64,000 bases of DNA from Acidimicrobiaceae bacterium (GCA_947490975.1 CANLHV010000001.1:3231-67230); one strand, 5' to 3'; shown: positions 46,290-55,290, counted from the stretch's first letter. Numbers and translations are program-made. The notes: generated by a model not told the origin, from the letters alone.

Positions 46290-47146
46290 GTTTCACAGCC
46301 TAGATTGCGGGCCACTGCTGCTGCCCCAACGAGCGGCGAAAGCGGGCCAAGCCCTGCAGGACAAACCGTAAATCCTTGAACAAAGCCGATCTTCGCCGAC
46401 CGGTCTAATTCGCTTTGAACCGACTCAAAAAATGGTTTACCAAAGCCAAGAGCAACTGAACCAGCGATCACAGCACTTCGCAAATCGATGGCAGCACCAA
46501 CACTCACCAAAGCACGCGCAACGAGTCGACCTGTTTCGGCGATCACCTGTGCACTTGCTTGCGCCGCAGGCTTGCCGGTTATCGCCTCAATCGACCGACC
46601 CGAAGCGTGAGCCTCGAGACAACCGTGCGAACCGCACGCACATAGCCTGCCATCGGGAACGACAATCACATGACCGATGTGTCCGGCATTGCCACTGCGA
46701 CCGTCCAAAACTTTGCCCCGTGAGATTATTCCGCCGCCAACGCCTGTAGATACAACCATGCCAATCACATCTGTCTGGCCAGCAACTGCACCGCACCAAA
46801 CTTCGCCCTGCACAAGAGCCTTGGCGTCGCCGTCTATATATACAGGCAGCTGAACCAACTCTTGCAACTTTGCTCGCAACGGAAAATCACGCCACTCAGG
46901 AATGTGAAGTGTCGATACGAGTTCACCGTGCGGCGCCATCGGTCCACCACAGCCAACACCGCAAGCAATGAGATCGACGTTTGAGATGGCGATTTGTTCT
47001 CTTATTAGCTCTTGCAGCGCGCCCCAGACATTTACTTGGGGCGTTAGCGCTCGCCCGTGCGACAACACCTCGCCGGTTGTCGAAACTACGCCAACCGAGA
47101 GTTTGGTGCCACCAATATCAACTGCAAGATAGCCGCGCTGACTCAC
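46286..47146 (-). CDS. ROK family kinase (glucokinase-like)
   Basis: A 286-aa ROK protein. It starts with YLAVDIGGTKLSVGVV (phosphate loop) and has GVGCGGPMAP, VYIDGDAKALVQGE (catalytic Asp), STGVGGGII, and the zinc motif CACGSHGCLEAHASG near 170-184. It probably phosphorylates a hexose with ATP. It is distinct from the second ROK gene at 51421, which has the glkA context. It is coupled to the acyl-CoA dehydrogenase gene. Confidence 0.87.
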   Translation of the reverse strand: MSQRGYLAVDIGGTKLSVGVVSTTGEVLSHGRALTPQVNVWGALQELIREQIAISNVDLIACGVGCGGPMAPHGELVSTLHIPEWRDFPLRAKLQELVQLPVYIDGDAKALVQGEVWCGAVAGQTDVIGMVVSTGVGGGIISRGKVLDGRSGNAGHIGHVIVVPDGRLCACGSHGCLEAHASGRSIEAITGKPAAQASAQVIAETGRLVARALVSVGAAIDLRSAVIAGSVALGFGKPFFESVQSELDRSAKIGFVQGFTVCPAGLGPLSPLVGAAAVARNLGCET

Positions 47147-47155
47147 GCGAAATCT

Positions 47156-47509
47156 TTACCGTTCGCGCGTGAATTTATCGCGCATGCGCTGCGCGTTAGC
47201 GCGTTGAGCGCGCAGTGATTCGGCGACATCGCGAATGCCAACTTTTGACATCGCACGCAACTGACGCTCGACGATTAATGCACAACCAAGCATCGCCAAA
47301 AAACCGGCGAATGCAAAAAGAAAATGAAACTGCAAGCCAACGATTGTCAACCCGAGTGACGCAGCGATACCGACCCCAGCCCACCATGCGGTTCGAGCCG
47401 AGTGGCGATACAAGCCCTTTGATGAAACCGCTTGCGCAAATTTTTCGTCTGTCTTGAGATCTTGCTCAATTTGCCGAAGAATCTGTTGCTCGTTATCTGA
47501 TAGTGGCAA
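47156..47509 (-). CDS. DUF3040 membrane protein
   Basis: A 117-aa protein of the actinobacterial DUF3040 family. The N-terminus MPLSDNEQQILRQIEQDLKTDEKFA is diagnostic. Two transmembrane segments follow (about 41-58 and 63-82) with a basic C-terminal tail. The function is unknown; members often lie near dinB or mraZ in actinobacteria, as here next to dinB. The TTG at 47509 has GGAGG 4 nt upstream and is the supported start. Confidence 0.88.
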   Translation of the reverse strand: MPLSDNEQQILRQIEQDLKTDEKFAQAVSSKGLYRHSARTAWWAGVGIAASLGLTIVGLQFHFLFAFAGFLAMLGCALIVERQLRAMSKVGIRDVAESLRAQRANAQRMRDKFTRER

Positions 47510-47581
47510 GGTGCCTCCGATTAGAAAATTTCAATCTATATCTTCTCACGATTGTACGGATTACGCAAGACAAAATTTGCT

Positions 47582-48859
47582 CTAGTCAAGATCGCTCGGA
47601 CCCCACTTGGATGCTCCTGGTTTGCGCTTGTTATTTAATGAACTTGCAGGTTTGATTGATGCATCTCCAAATTTGTGCCTAATGTCATCAACTGCTGACG
47701 TCGTCGAACTCCATGCTTCATCTAGTTCATTTGCCGTTGACGTTTCGGTTGTCTCACCAAACAGACTTAGTTGCATTTCGGGGGCCACCAAATTTCGCGC
47801 ACTGATACCCAAAAGTCGAACACCACCCGAAATATCTACTTCTCTCAGTAACGGCTCAATTAGTCGCATCATCGCCTGCGCAGTTGTAACCGGAAACTCG
47901 ACACTTGCCGCGCGAGTAATAATTCGAAAATCAGAAAACTTGAGTTTCAATGAAATTGTGCGCGCGCCGACACCGGCACTGCGACATCGGGTCGAAACAG
48001 CATCGGCAAGACGCAGTAACTGATCGTGCGCAACATCAAATTCTTTGATGTCTGACGAAAATGTCTCTTCGTGACCAATTGATTTTGCGTCACGGTCTGG
48101 TTCGACCAGCCTGTAATCGATGCCCTGCGACAACTCAAACAAATGTTGACCGAGGGACTCTCCGAGAACATTGATCAAAATCTTGCGATCAAATTTCGCA
48201 AGATCACCGACAGTCTTTATCGAAAGAGCGGCAAGCTTTTCGAGTGTGACCGGCCCCACCCCCCAGAGTGACTCGACTGCCAACGGATGTAGAAATTCAA
48301 GTTCGTGACCATATTGAACTTCGAAAACGCCGTGACCTGGCTCTACCCTTTCGCGACTTGCACGGGGCTTAGCAACAACTGAAGCAAGCTTTGCCAAAAA
48401 TTTATTTGGCGCGACACCAACGCTGCATGTCAGTTCAGTTTGTTCTTTGACGCGAGAACGAATTTCTTCACCTATCTTGACACCATCGCCCAACAAACGT
48501 CGCGCACCGGTGACATCTAGAAATGCCTCGTCAAGGGATAGCCCTTCAACTAGCGGCGTGATCGTTTGGAAAATCTCAAATACTTCAGCGCTCACTTCTG
48601 AATAAAGATCGTGATCGCCCGGCAAAAAAATCGCCTGGGGGCAGAGTCGTTTTGCCTGAGCTGACGACATTGCCGAAAACACGCCGAACCTGCGAGCCTC
48701 ATATGACGCGGCCGCAACAACACCACGAGCGCCATCTCCTCCAACGACTACCGGCAGACCACGCAGTTTTGGATTTCTGCGCAACTCGACAGCGACATAG
48801 AACATATCCATATCGACATGCAAAATCGTTTTTACCGCTTCAGGTGGCGAAGTCTTCAC
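47582..48859 (-). CDS. dinB: DNA polymerase IV (Y-family)
   Basis: A 425-aa translesion polymerase. Motifs are ILHVDMDMFYVAVELRR (catalytic Asp), SLDEAFLDVTG (catalytic Asp-Glu), CSVGVAPNKFLAKLAS, LWGVGPVTLEKLAAL (helix-hairpin-helix) and SLKLKFSDFRIITRA (little finger). The tail has MQLSLFGET, a plausible QLxLF-type clamp-binding peptide near residue 373. The GTG at 48859 has TAGCGT 7 nt upstream, so it is probably leaderless. No LexA box was recognised. Confidence 0.94.
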   Translation of the reverse strand: MKTSPPEAVKTILHVDMDMFYVAVELRRNPKLRGLPVVVGGDGARGVVAAASYEARRFGVFSAMSSAQAKRLCPQAIFLPGDHDLYSEVSAEVFEIFQTITPLVEGLSLDEAFLDVTGARRLLGDGVKIGEEIRSRVKEQTELTCSVGVAPNKFLAKLASVVAKPRASRERVEPGHGVFEVQYGHELEFLHPLAVESLWGVGPVTLEKLAALSIKTVGDLAKFDRKILINVLGESLGQHLFELSQGIDYRLVEPDRDAKSIGHEETFSSDIKEFDVAHDQLLRLADAVSTRCRSAGVGARTISLKLKFSDFRIITRAASVEFPVTTAQAMMRLIEPLLREVDISGGVRLLGISARNLVAPEMQLSLFGETTETSTANELDEAWSSTTSAVDDIRHKFGDASIKPASSLNNKRKPGASKWGPSDLD

Positions 48860-48866
48860 GATTCAA

Positions 48867-48872
48867 ACGCTA
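48867..48872 (-). promoter_or_regulatory. putative -10 (TAGCGT) for leaderless dinB transcript
   Basis: TAGCGT on the minus strand is followed by 7 nt and the dinB GTG. It is back to back with the divergent element at 48877-48882, so the two promoters overlap. Confidence 0.45.
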
Positions 48873-48876
48873 GTCA

Positions 48877-48882
48877 TAAACT
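48877..48882 (+). promoter_or_regulatory. putative -10 (TAAACT) for leaderless 48890 transcript
   Basis: TAAACT is followed by 7 nt and the ATG at 48890. This fixes the start of the small membrane protein, rather than the upstream in-frame ATG at 48818 inside dinB. Confidence 0.4.
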
Positions 48883-48889
48883 CTTAACC

Positions 48890-49153
48890 ATGAGCCAACA
48901 AGACCGTCGTCTATCGGCACTGCCGTCAGTGTTAGCACGCGTCGTTGCTTTCGTCTCGATAATTGTCGCTGGCTTTGCAGGCGCACTGATTGGTTTTACT
49001 CTCATAGATCTTCAGTGCCAAGGCGCCTGCGATGTACCAAATTCAATTGGACTAATTCTCGGCGCAATCACCGGAGCATTCGGCATGGGAGTCGTTGCAG
49101 TGTTGGTTTTGCGTGCAACAGGAGAATGGAAAGAACTTGAGGATCGAAAGTGA
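48890..49153 (+). CDS. small membrane protein of unknown function
   Basis: An 87-aa protein with a polar N-terminus and two transmembrane helices (about 14-36 and 51-73) separated by LQCQGACDVPN, whose two Cys could pair outside the membrane. The C-terminus is charged. I do not recognise a family. The stop overlaps the GTG of the next gene (GTGA), so it is co-translated with the inositol-phosphatase-like gene. Confidence 0.75.
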   Translation: MSQQDRRLSALPSVLARVVAFVSIIVAGFAGALIGFTLIDLQCQGACDVPNSIGLILGAITGAFGMGVVAVLVLRATGEWKELEDRK

Positions 49154-49959
49154 CCGACGGACTTGATCCACAACTAGCCCAAGAGCTGCTCGAGATGTGC
49201 AAGACCATGGCTAACACGGGCGGCAAAAAAGCGTTGGCCGGCCGTCTCTCTGGGCTGAGTCAAGTTGAAACAAAAACAACCAGCACCGACATGGTCACCG
49301 AGTTCGATCGTGCAACTGAAAAATACATTGTTGACGAAATTCGTAGCCGCCGACCTGATGACTCGATCATCGGCGAAGAAGGTGCTTCGATCTCGGGCAC
49401 AAGCGGCATCACTTGGTGTATCGACCCCATAGACGGAACCACAAATTTTCTTTATGCGCTACCAGGTTGGAGCGTCTCTATCGGCGTTAGCGACGAAAAC
49501 GGACCACTGGTCGGCGTCGTTTACATACCCGCACTTGATGAAATGTTTCATGCGGTGCGAAACCAAGGCGCATTTTTAAACAACAAACGAATTTTTTGCA
49601 ACGACACCAGCGATCTGTCAAAAGCACTTGTTTGCACGGGCTTCAGCTATTCGCCAGAACAGCGAACAATTCAATCTCGGCGCGTAGCAAAACTCATTCA
49701 CCAAGTGCGCGATATTCGACGCTTTGGCGCAGCCAGCATCGACATTTGTTTTGTCGCATGCGGCAGGCTCGACGCCTATTTCGAAGAAAACTTGCACCAG
49801 TGGGATATCGCGGCTGCCGAACTGATAGCAATCGAATCTGGCGCACGATCCGGCAACTTTTCAGGCGGCCCTTCTACGCCCAAAGAGTTCATGGTTACGT
49901 GCACTGCCATGTTTGACAAGCTCAGCAATTTAGTAATCGCTAGTTCTTCGAAAGATTGA
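49150..49959 (+). CDS. inositol monophosphatase family protein
   Basis: A 269-aa Mg-dependent phosphatase. It has VTEFDRATEKYI, IIGEEGASISG, WCIDPIDGTTNFLYALPGWSVSIGV (metal-binding Asp residues), and a C-terminal HQWDIAAAELIAIESGA with the conserved Asp. It may release inositol from inositol phosphate for PI and mycothiol synthesis, or act on histidinol phosphate; the sequence does not decide. The GTG start is coupled to the preceding small gene. Confidence 0.88.
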   Translation: MTDGLDPQLAQELLEMCKTMANTGGKKALAGRLSGLSQVETKTTSTDMVTEFDRATEKYIVDEIRSRRPDDSIIGEEGASISGTSGITWCIDPIDGTTNFLYALPGWSVSIGVSDENGPLVGVVYIPALDEMFHAVRNQGAFLNNKRIFCNDTSDLSKALVCTGFSYSPEQRTIQSRRVAKLIHQVRDIRRFGAASIDICFVACGRLDAYFEENLHQWDIAAAELIAIESGARSGNFSGGPSTPKEFMVTCTAMFDKLSNLVIASSSKD

Positions 49960-49969
49960 GACATCGTTC

Positions 49970-51424
49970 GTGGGCGTAGTAGTCGCAATCGATGCCGGCA
50001 CTACCGGTGTGAGATCTCGCGTTTTGCGAACGACGGGTTTGTCTGAAATAAGTTCATATCGCGAATTCACGCAGTACTTTCCGCAACCTGGTTGGGTTGA
50101 GCATGATGCCGACGAGATATGGCAAGCAGTATTGGCGACTTTGCAAGAGGTCATCAGTCAATTGAATGAGCCAGTCGTTGCGATCGGCATAACCAACCAA
50201 CGCGAGACAGTCGTCGCATGGAGTAAAAAAACTGGCAAACCGTATGGCTCGGCAATTGTATGGCAAGACCGTCGCACTGCTGATCGCTGTGCAGAACTCG
50301 CCGAGCATCTGCTAGTCGTTAGACAACAAACCGGTCTAGTTCTTGACCCATATTTCTCGGGCACAAAATTTGAGTGGTTGATCAAAAATCGCGAAATTAA
50401 AGTCGACCAAGATTTGTGTCTTGGCACAATCGACTCATGGTTGATTTTTAAGTTGTCTGGCCAAAAGAAATTTGTAACTGACGTTACGAATGCAAGCCGC
50501 ACAATGTTGTTCGATATCAACAAAATGTGTTGGAGTGAAGAACTTTGCGGCCTGCTCGACGTGCCAATCAAGAATTTGCCGACTGTATTGCCTTCAAGTG
50601 GACGATTTGGAGAAACCATAGAACACGGTGCGCTGCGAGCAGGCATTGCAATTTCTGGAGTCGCCGGCGATCAGCAAGCAGCACTGTTCGGGCAAGCATG
50701 CTTTAGCGCTGGCGCGACCAAAAATACATACGGCACCGGCAGTTTCGTTTTGATGAATGTTGGCAATCAGTGCCCACAGCCTCAAACCGGAATCTTGACA
50801 ACTGTCGCTTGGCAACTTGAAACTCAAAAACCTGTTTACGCACTTGAAGGCGCAATTTTTGTGACTGGTGCTGCGATTCAGTGGTTGCGCGACGGCCTAA
50901 ATATTATTGATCACGCAAGCGAGATCGGCCCTCTTGCCCAATCAGTCGAAGATTCTGGTGGTGTGGTTTTGGTGCCAGCATTTGCAGGCCTCGGTAGCCC
51001 ATGGTGGGACCCATACGCTCGCGGTTCAATTTTCGGAATAACACGCGGCACAACTCGCGCCCACATCGCGCGTGCAACAATTGAATCAATAGTTTTTCAA
51101 ACTCGCGACGTGGTCGAGTCAATGAGCGTTGCATCTGGCGTAAAAGTAAAAGACTTGCGCGTCGACGGTGGCGCTGCAGTTGTCGATTTCATGTTGCAAC
51201 TTCAAGCAGACCACTTGGGTGTTGCTGTTTTGCGACCCAAACAACTTGAAACTACTGCAATGGGCGCCGGTTTTTTGGCAGGACTAAGCGAAAAGGTTTG
51301 GAGCTCAACAGACGAGATCTCACAGGCGTGGCAACTTGACCAAAAATTCGAGCCAAAAAATGTCGCCGTGGGTTACGACGCTTGGCGGACCGCAGTTAAA
51401 CGTTCAATGAATTGGATTAACTAA
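49970..51424 (+). CDS. glpK: glycerol kinase
   Basis: A 484-aa FGGY kinase making glycerol-3-phosphate. It has VVAIDAGTTGVRSRV (ATP), and the glycerol contacts known from E. coli GlpK are kept: ITNQRETVVAW (Arg-Glu), IVWQDRRT (Trp), DPYFSGTKFEWL (Tyr) and VAGDQQAALFGQ (Asp-Gln). YGTGSFVLMNVG and DGGAAVVDFMLQLQADHLG follow. It is the better glycerol kinase candidate of the two in this window. It starts with GTG 11 nt after the phosphatase gene and overlaps the convergent glkA by 4 nt. Confidence 0.9.
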   Translation: MGVVVAIDAGTTGVRSRVLRTTGLSEISSYREFTQYFPQPGWVEHDADEIWQAVLATLQEVISQLNEPVVAIGITNQRETVVAWSKKTGKPYGSAIVWQDRRTADRCAELAEHLLVVRQQTGLVLDPYFSGTKFEWLIKNREIKVDQDLCLGTIDSWLIFKLSGQKKFVTDVTNASRTMLFDINKMCWSEELCGLLDVPIKNLPTVLPSSGRFGETIEHGALRAGIAISGVAGDQQAALFGQACFSAGATKNTYGTGSFVLMNVGNQCPQPQTGILTTVAWQLETQKPVYALEGAIFVTGAAIQWLRDGLNIIDHASEIGPLAQSVEDSGGVVLVPAFAGLGSPWWDPYARGSIFGITRGTTRAHIARATIESIVFQTRDVVESMSVASGVKVKDLRVDGGAAVVDFMLQLQADHLGVAVLRPKQLETTAMGAGFLAGLSEKVWSSTDEISQAWQLDQKFEPKNVAVGYDAWRTAVKRSMNWIN

Positions 51425-52281
51425 ACACCAGCGCCCAAAAGCGCCGCGCCGATTGCACCCGCGTGTTCACCGAGTTGTGCAACACGCAACTCTGGATGAG
51501 CACGATTATCGGGCGCATAAAGCAACTCTTTAAACCACTTCTTTACGTAAGGCATCACTGAATCTGCGGCTTCAGCCATGCCACCACCGATGACTATTAC
51601 ATTCGGGTCAGTGATGTTGGTGAGATTAACCAAACCAATTGCGACCCATCGACCAAAAGTATCTAAATAGCCGAGCGCTTGTTTATCGCCGGCAACCGCA
51701 CGTGCGATAACTTCTTCGCCGCGTTCGCCGCCGGCGATAGTGGCAAGACCAGAGCCAGATGCGTAACGCTCCCAACAGCCGCGTTGTCCGCACTTGCAAA
51801 GAATGCCTTGAGATTCGACAACCATGTGGCCGATCTCTCCGGCAAAGCCGTGACTACCCCGTTGCAACTTCGAACCTGAAACAAAACCGCCGCCGATGCC
51901 CGTGCCCAAAGTAACCATCCACATATCGGTTGCACCGCGTCCGGCACCAAACTGCCACTCAGCGTGCGCGGCGGATGTTGCGTCATTTTCAACATCGACA
52001 GCGTGGCCTAATTCTTTTTCGAGTTGCGAACGAAGATCGAGTTCAATAGCGCCGGTCAAATTCGGTGACTCGCGCACAATGCCTTCAGGCGTGATCATGC
52101 CTGGCACACCGACACCTAAAGTTTTATACGCACCGAGTTCGCGAGCGATATCTGCCAGCGTTGCAACTAGATCATCGGCGTGTGGCGTCGGACGACGCAC
52201 CGAAGAAACGATCTGCCCGTCTTCGAACAGAACCCCGAGACATTTTGTTCCGCCGACATCGATGCCGGCAACAGCCGTCAC
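51421..52281 (-). CDS. glkA: ROK family glucokinase
   Basis: A 286-aa ROK kinase with VAGIDVGGTKCLGVLFEDG, GVGVPGMITPEG, VDVENDATSAAHAEWQFGAGRG (catalytic Asp), VTLGTGIGGGFVSG, EIGHMVV and the zinc-binding CKCGQRGCWERYASG. It phosphorylates glucose with ATP. The order pimB-like, SRPBCC, ROK glucokinase is similar to the glkA region of Streptomyces, which supports the name. It overlaps the SRPBCC gene by 4 nt. Confidence 0.88.
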   Translation of the reverse strand: MTAVAGIDVGGTKCLGVLFEDGQIVSSVRRPTPHADDLVATLADIARELGAYKTLGVGVPGMITPEGIVRESPNLTGAIELDLRSQLEKELGHAVDVENDATSAAHAEWQFGAGRGATDMWMVTLGTGIGGGFVSGSKLQRGSHGFAGEIGHMVVESQGILCKCGQRGCWERYASGSGLATIAGGERGEEVIARAVAGDKQALGYLDTFGRWVAIGLVNLTNITDPNVIVIGGGMAEAADSVMPYVKKWFKELLYAPDNRAHPELRVAQLGEHAGAIGAALLGAGV

Positions 52282-52709
52282 GATTCGCAGCGAGCCTTTA
52301 GTTCTTTCAGGGTATGCAGAATTCGGCCTTCGGCCCTGCGCTTAATGAAACCCGGAAGTGGAACTATCAACTCAACCGACAGCGAATAAGTAACTTTTGT
52401 GTTCGCTTCTGATTGCTCGAATTTGTATGACCCATCAATCGATCTCATGATGTCACCCTGCGCGAGATGCCATGAAATCTGTTTCGGTGCATTCGCATAA
52501 TCGTATTTCAATGTGTAGTGAGTGCTGCGACCCAATGCCGAAGCGCGATATTCAACCAACACTGGCCGATTCTGTGAGTCGCGCTCGCGAACAAGTGCCT
52601 CTTTGACATCTGGAGCCCACTCTGGATATCTCTCGACGTCAATCGCTACATCAAAACACTTTTCGGCAGACGCAGCAATTAGTTCTGTTTCAGATGCTGA
52701 ATCAACCAC
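52278..52709 (-). CDS. SRPBCC (polyketide cyclase/START-like) protein
   Basis: A 143-aa lipid- or ligand-binding helix-grip fold protein with AASAEKCFDVAIDVERYPEWAPDVKEALV at the N-terminus, the standard START-like opening. YTLKYDYANAPKQISWHLAQGD and a C-terminal helix (LPGFIKRRAEGRILHTLKELKARC) follow. Homologues lie next to pimB'/glkA in mycobacteria and Streptomyces. The ligand is unknown; a lipid is plausible. Confidence 0.85.
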   Translation of the reverse strand: MVDSASETELIAASAEKCFDVAIDVERYPEWAPDVKEALVRERDSQNRPVLVEYRASALGRSTHYTLKYDYANAPKQISWHLAQGDIMRSIDGSYKFEQSEANTKVTYSLSVELIVPLPGFIKRRAEGRILHTLKELKARCES

Positions 52710-52760
52710 ACATATATTTAAGCACGATTGTGCGTCTATTGGGACACTGCCAGACGATGA

Positions 52761-53885
52761 TTATTTAACGCTCAGAACCTGCCCTAGTTTTAAGGCAAGT
52801 TTGTCGTAGTCAAACAGGTTTTCGGCTCGCAATCGCGATGCTTGACCCATCTTCAAAAGTTGCGACTTATCGACCAACAACCGACGCAAACTTGACACAA
52901 CATCGTCAACTCGCGTCGGGTCTTCGACGATTAGACCAGTTATGTTGTGATCAACAGCATCTGATGCGCCGCCACTGCGACCTGCAATTTGCGGCACGCC
53001 ACACGCTGCGGCTTCGGCGAATACGATGCCAAAACCTTCTTGCTCAAGACCCATCCACCGGGATCGACACAACATCGCATTTATATCAGCGCATCCATAA
53101 AGTTTTGGCAGGTCATCGTCTGAAACTCGACCCAGAAAAGTTGTCGGCGACATCAATTCACGTGCGATTCTTTCTAGGCGTGCACGGTCGCGACCATCGC
53201 CACCAACAATCAAACGCAATTTTGGAAACTCAATTGCTAATCGCGCAACTGCCCTAATCAACACATCGAAACCCTTGCGTGGCACTAGTCGGCTGATGCC
53301 GACGATTAACTCGGCATCTTCAGCTACACCAAATTGTTTACGAGCCTCGATTCTTTGCTCGGATGAAAGAACTTTGAATCTCTGAATATCGACACCGGGT
53401 GTGATTACTTCTATTCGCTTAGATGAGCGACAAACTCGAGATGCTTCTGCAGCCGGATAACTTCCGGATGCAATAATAAGTTCGGCGTTGTTTAAAACCC
53501 GAGCGAGCAAGCGCGACACAACTGGTAGCCGACCAGGCACCACTATTTCGGCGCCGTGCAGAACGACTGCGTAGGGCAAATTTAAGTTCGGGCCAATCAG
53601 ACCAAGCGGCAACGCCGGGTCTAAAACAACAAGTTCTGCGCCAAATTGTTTAGCCATCTTGTTGATCTTGTGAACCATCAACGGGTGCGGCAACAAAACC
53701 GGCTCACGCGTTCGACGAATTTCAAAACTTTGAGCAGCATCAAATTGCTTGCTACCAGAATATGGGCTCGTCAGAACCGCAAAACTCTCAGATGGCAATC
53801 GCCGCCACCACTCATACAACAAGTTTTGAATGCCACCAATTTTTGGCGGAAAATCATTTGTGACTAAAAGATGTTTCACTACCAC
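52761..53885 (-). CDS. pimB: GT4 glycosyltransferase, PimB'-like (PIM second mannosyltransferase)
   Basis: A 374-aa GT-B enzyme. LLVTNDFPPKIGGIQNLLYE opens the N-terminal domain as in PimB' (Rv2188c). GISRLVPRKGFDVLIRA and EGFGIVFAEAAACGVPQIAGRSGGASDAVDHN carry the E-x7-E motif and donor site. In mycobacteria PimB' adds the second mannose to PIM1. With pimA at 305 and pgsA at 3404 this would complete early PIM synthesis. GTG start directly after queG. Confidence 0.82.
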   Translation of the reverse strand: MVVKHLLVTNDFPPKIGGIQNLLYEWWRRLPSESFAVLTSPYSGSKQFDAAQSFEIRRTREPVLLPHPLMVHKINKMAKQFGAELVVLDPALPLGLIGPNLNLPYAVVLHGAEIVVPGRLPVVSRLLARVLNNAELIIASGSYPAAEASRVCRSSKRIEVITPGVDIQRFKVLSSEQRIEARKQFGVAEDAELIVGISRLVPRKGFDVLIRAVARLAIEFPKLRLIVGGDGRDRARLERIARELMSPTTFLGRVSDDDLPKLYGCADINAMLCRSRWMGLEQEGFGIVFAEAAACGVPQIAGRSGGASDAVDHNITGLIVEDPTRVDDVVSSLRRLLVDKSQLLKMGQASRLRAENLFDYDKLALKLGQVLSVK

Positions 53886-55046
53886 TTACTTTACGCTCGG
53901 CAAAGATCGCAGTTCAGCCTGCACCAATTGATCGTCGTCAGTTTGATCAATCATGTGGTTTAGACCCAAGCGCGCAGCAGCCCACACAGCGTGGGCGCGA
54001 AGCACAGGGTCTGCGTGATGCAAATATCTTTCTAGCAATTCAACAACAGTGCTATCGCTCGCCTCGCCAATATTGCCGAGAATGATCAGCGCATTACGCC
54101 GCAGCCACTTTGGGTTGCGGTCAGCGATATACCACGCACCAAAATCGCTCAGTAACGACTCATCGTCGTTGGTCAATATCGCGGCCACTGAAGCCCATGG
54201 TTTTGCAGGCTTGCGCACAATTGCAACTGTTGAATTTTCGGCTTTTCTCTCAAATCGAACGGTCGGTGGACAAACCTCTTGACAATCGTCGCAGCCATAG
54301 ATTCGATCACCGAGCGCAACTCGATAGTCGCGATCAAATACACCAGGTTTTTGCAACAGCCATGCCAGACATTTGTTGGCATCAACTACACCAGGCGCGA
54401 CAATCGCCTCAGTCGGACAGTTATCTAAACAACGCCGACACGACCCGCAACCATCTTCGACTGGTTTGCTTGCAAAAGTAAGTTCAGCACTTGTGATCAC
54501 ACAGCCCAAAACAAAGTAACTGCCCGCACCAGAAATCAATAAATTTGAGTTCTTACCGAACCAACCGATGCCCGCTTGATATGCGACTTCACGATCGACA
54601 ATTGCGTTGTCGTCGGCAAGCACGACCGCGCGATGGCCATCGAGAACGAGTTGTCGAGCAATTTCACCAAGTGACTGACGTAACTGCGCGTAATAATCTG
54701 ACCATACGTATCTGGCAATTCGCGCCGAAAGTTTTTCTTCTTTTTCAGGAGTTTGCGCAAAAGAATTGACGCCAGAACTTGAATACGACAATGCACCAAC
54801 GATTACTGACTGCGCAGAAGGCAACGTCTTGGTCGGGTCGGTGCTGCGCTCGGGATTGCGAAATGTGAACTGCATTTGATTATGCAGGCTCTGCGCTTTG
54901 CGCTGGTAAATTGCCTCACGTGCGCGATGCAAAACTGCGGCACTAGTGACACCGACTTGATCGAGGCCGGCGGTTCGACCCAGGCTAAGCAGTTGGTCTG
55001 TGTAACTGGATTTGCTATTTGTACCTGGATCGTCAGCTAACTGCAC
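53886..55046 (-). CDS. queG: epoxyqueuosine reductase
   Basis: A 386-aa cobalamin- and Fe-S-dependent enzyme making queuosine from epoxyqueuosine in tRNA. It has RYVWSDYYAQLRQSL-type active-site sequence, ADDNAIVDREVAYQAGIGWFGKNSNLLI, and the two 4Fe-4S sets CGSCRRCLDNCP and CDDCQEVCPP. C-terminal HEAT-like helices (HHADPVLRAHAVWAAARLG) bind tRNA. It starts at GTG 55046, overlapping the Cys-rich small gene by 14 nt. Other queuosine genes are not in the window. Confidence 0.92.
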   Translation of the reverse strand: MQLADDPGTNSKSSYTDQLLSLGRTAGLDQVGVTSAAVLHRAREAIYQRKAQSLHNQMQFTFRNPERSTDPTKTLPSAQSVIVGALSYSSSGVNSFAQTPEKEEKLSARIARYVWSDYYAQLRQSLGEIARQLVLDGHRAVVLADDNAIVDREVAYQAGIGWFGKNSNLLISGAGSYFVLGCVITSAELTFASKPVEDGCGSCRRCLDNCPTEAIVAPGVVDANKCLAWLLQKPGVFDRDYRVALGDRIYGCDDCQEVCPPTVRFERKAENSTVAIVRKPAKPWASVAAILTNDDESLLSDFGAWYIADRNPKWLRRNALIILGNIGEASDSTVVELLERYLHHADPVLRAHAVWAAARLGLNHMIDQTDDDQLVQAELRSLPSVK

Positions 55047-55290
55047 GATGCCGAAGCGTAGGCACTAAACCGGCATTTGCCAGCATTCTTAGGGTTCTTT
55101 GCTCTTCAAGGTCTAAAACAACGGCCTGAGCACCCGAATCTTCGCAAAAAAACGAAACTACGCAGTCGTCGCAAGCGGCGCTCGCCCGCATCACGCAGTC
55201 GTCGCAGCTAATCGAAAGCACATCGACTGATGTCTCTGAATTGCCGGACGCTGGGTTGCTAGTTGCAGTGATTGAGGGGAAATTTTGCAC
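55033..55290 (-). CDS. small Cys-rich conserved protein upstream of queG
   Basis: An 85-aa protein with ISCDDCVMRASAACDDCVVSFFCEDSG near residues 27-52: two CDDC-type pairs plus a fifth Cys, consistent with metal or Fe-S binding. A C-terminal helix reads DLEEQRTLRMLANAGLVPTLR. I recall similar short proteins in other actinobacteria without known function. The GTG has AAAGGAG 8 nt upstream. Overlap with queG implies coupling. Confidence 0.78.
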   Translation of the reverse strand: MQNFPSITATSNPASGNSETSVDVLSISCDDCVMRASAACDDCVVSFFCEDSGAQAVVLDLEEQRTLRMLANAGLVPTLRHRAVS

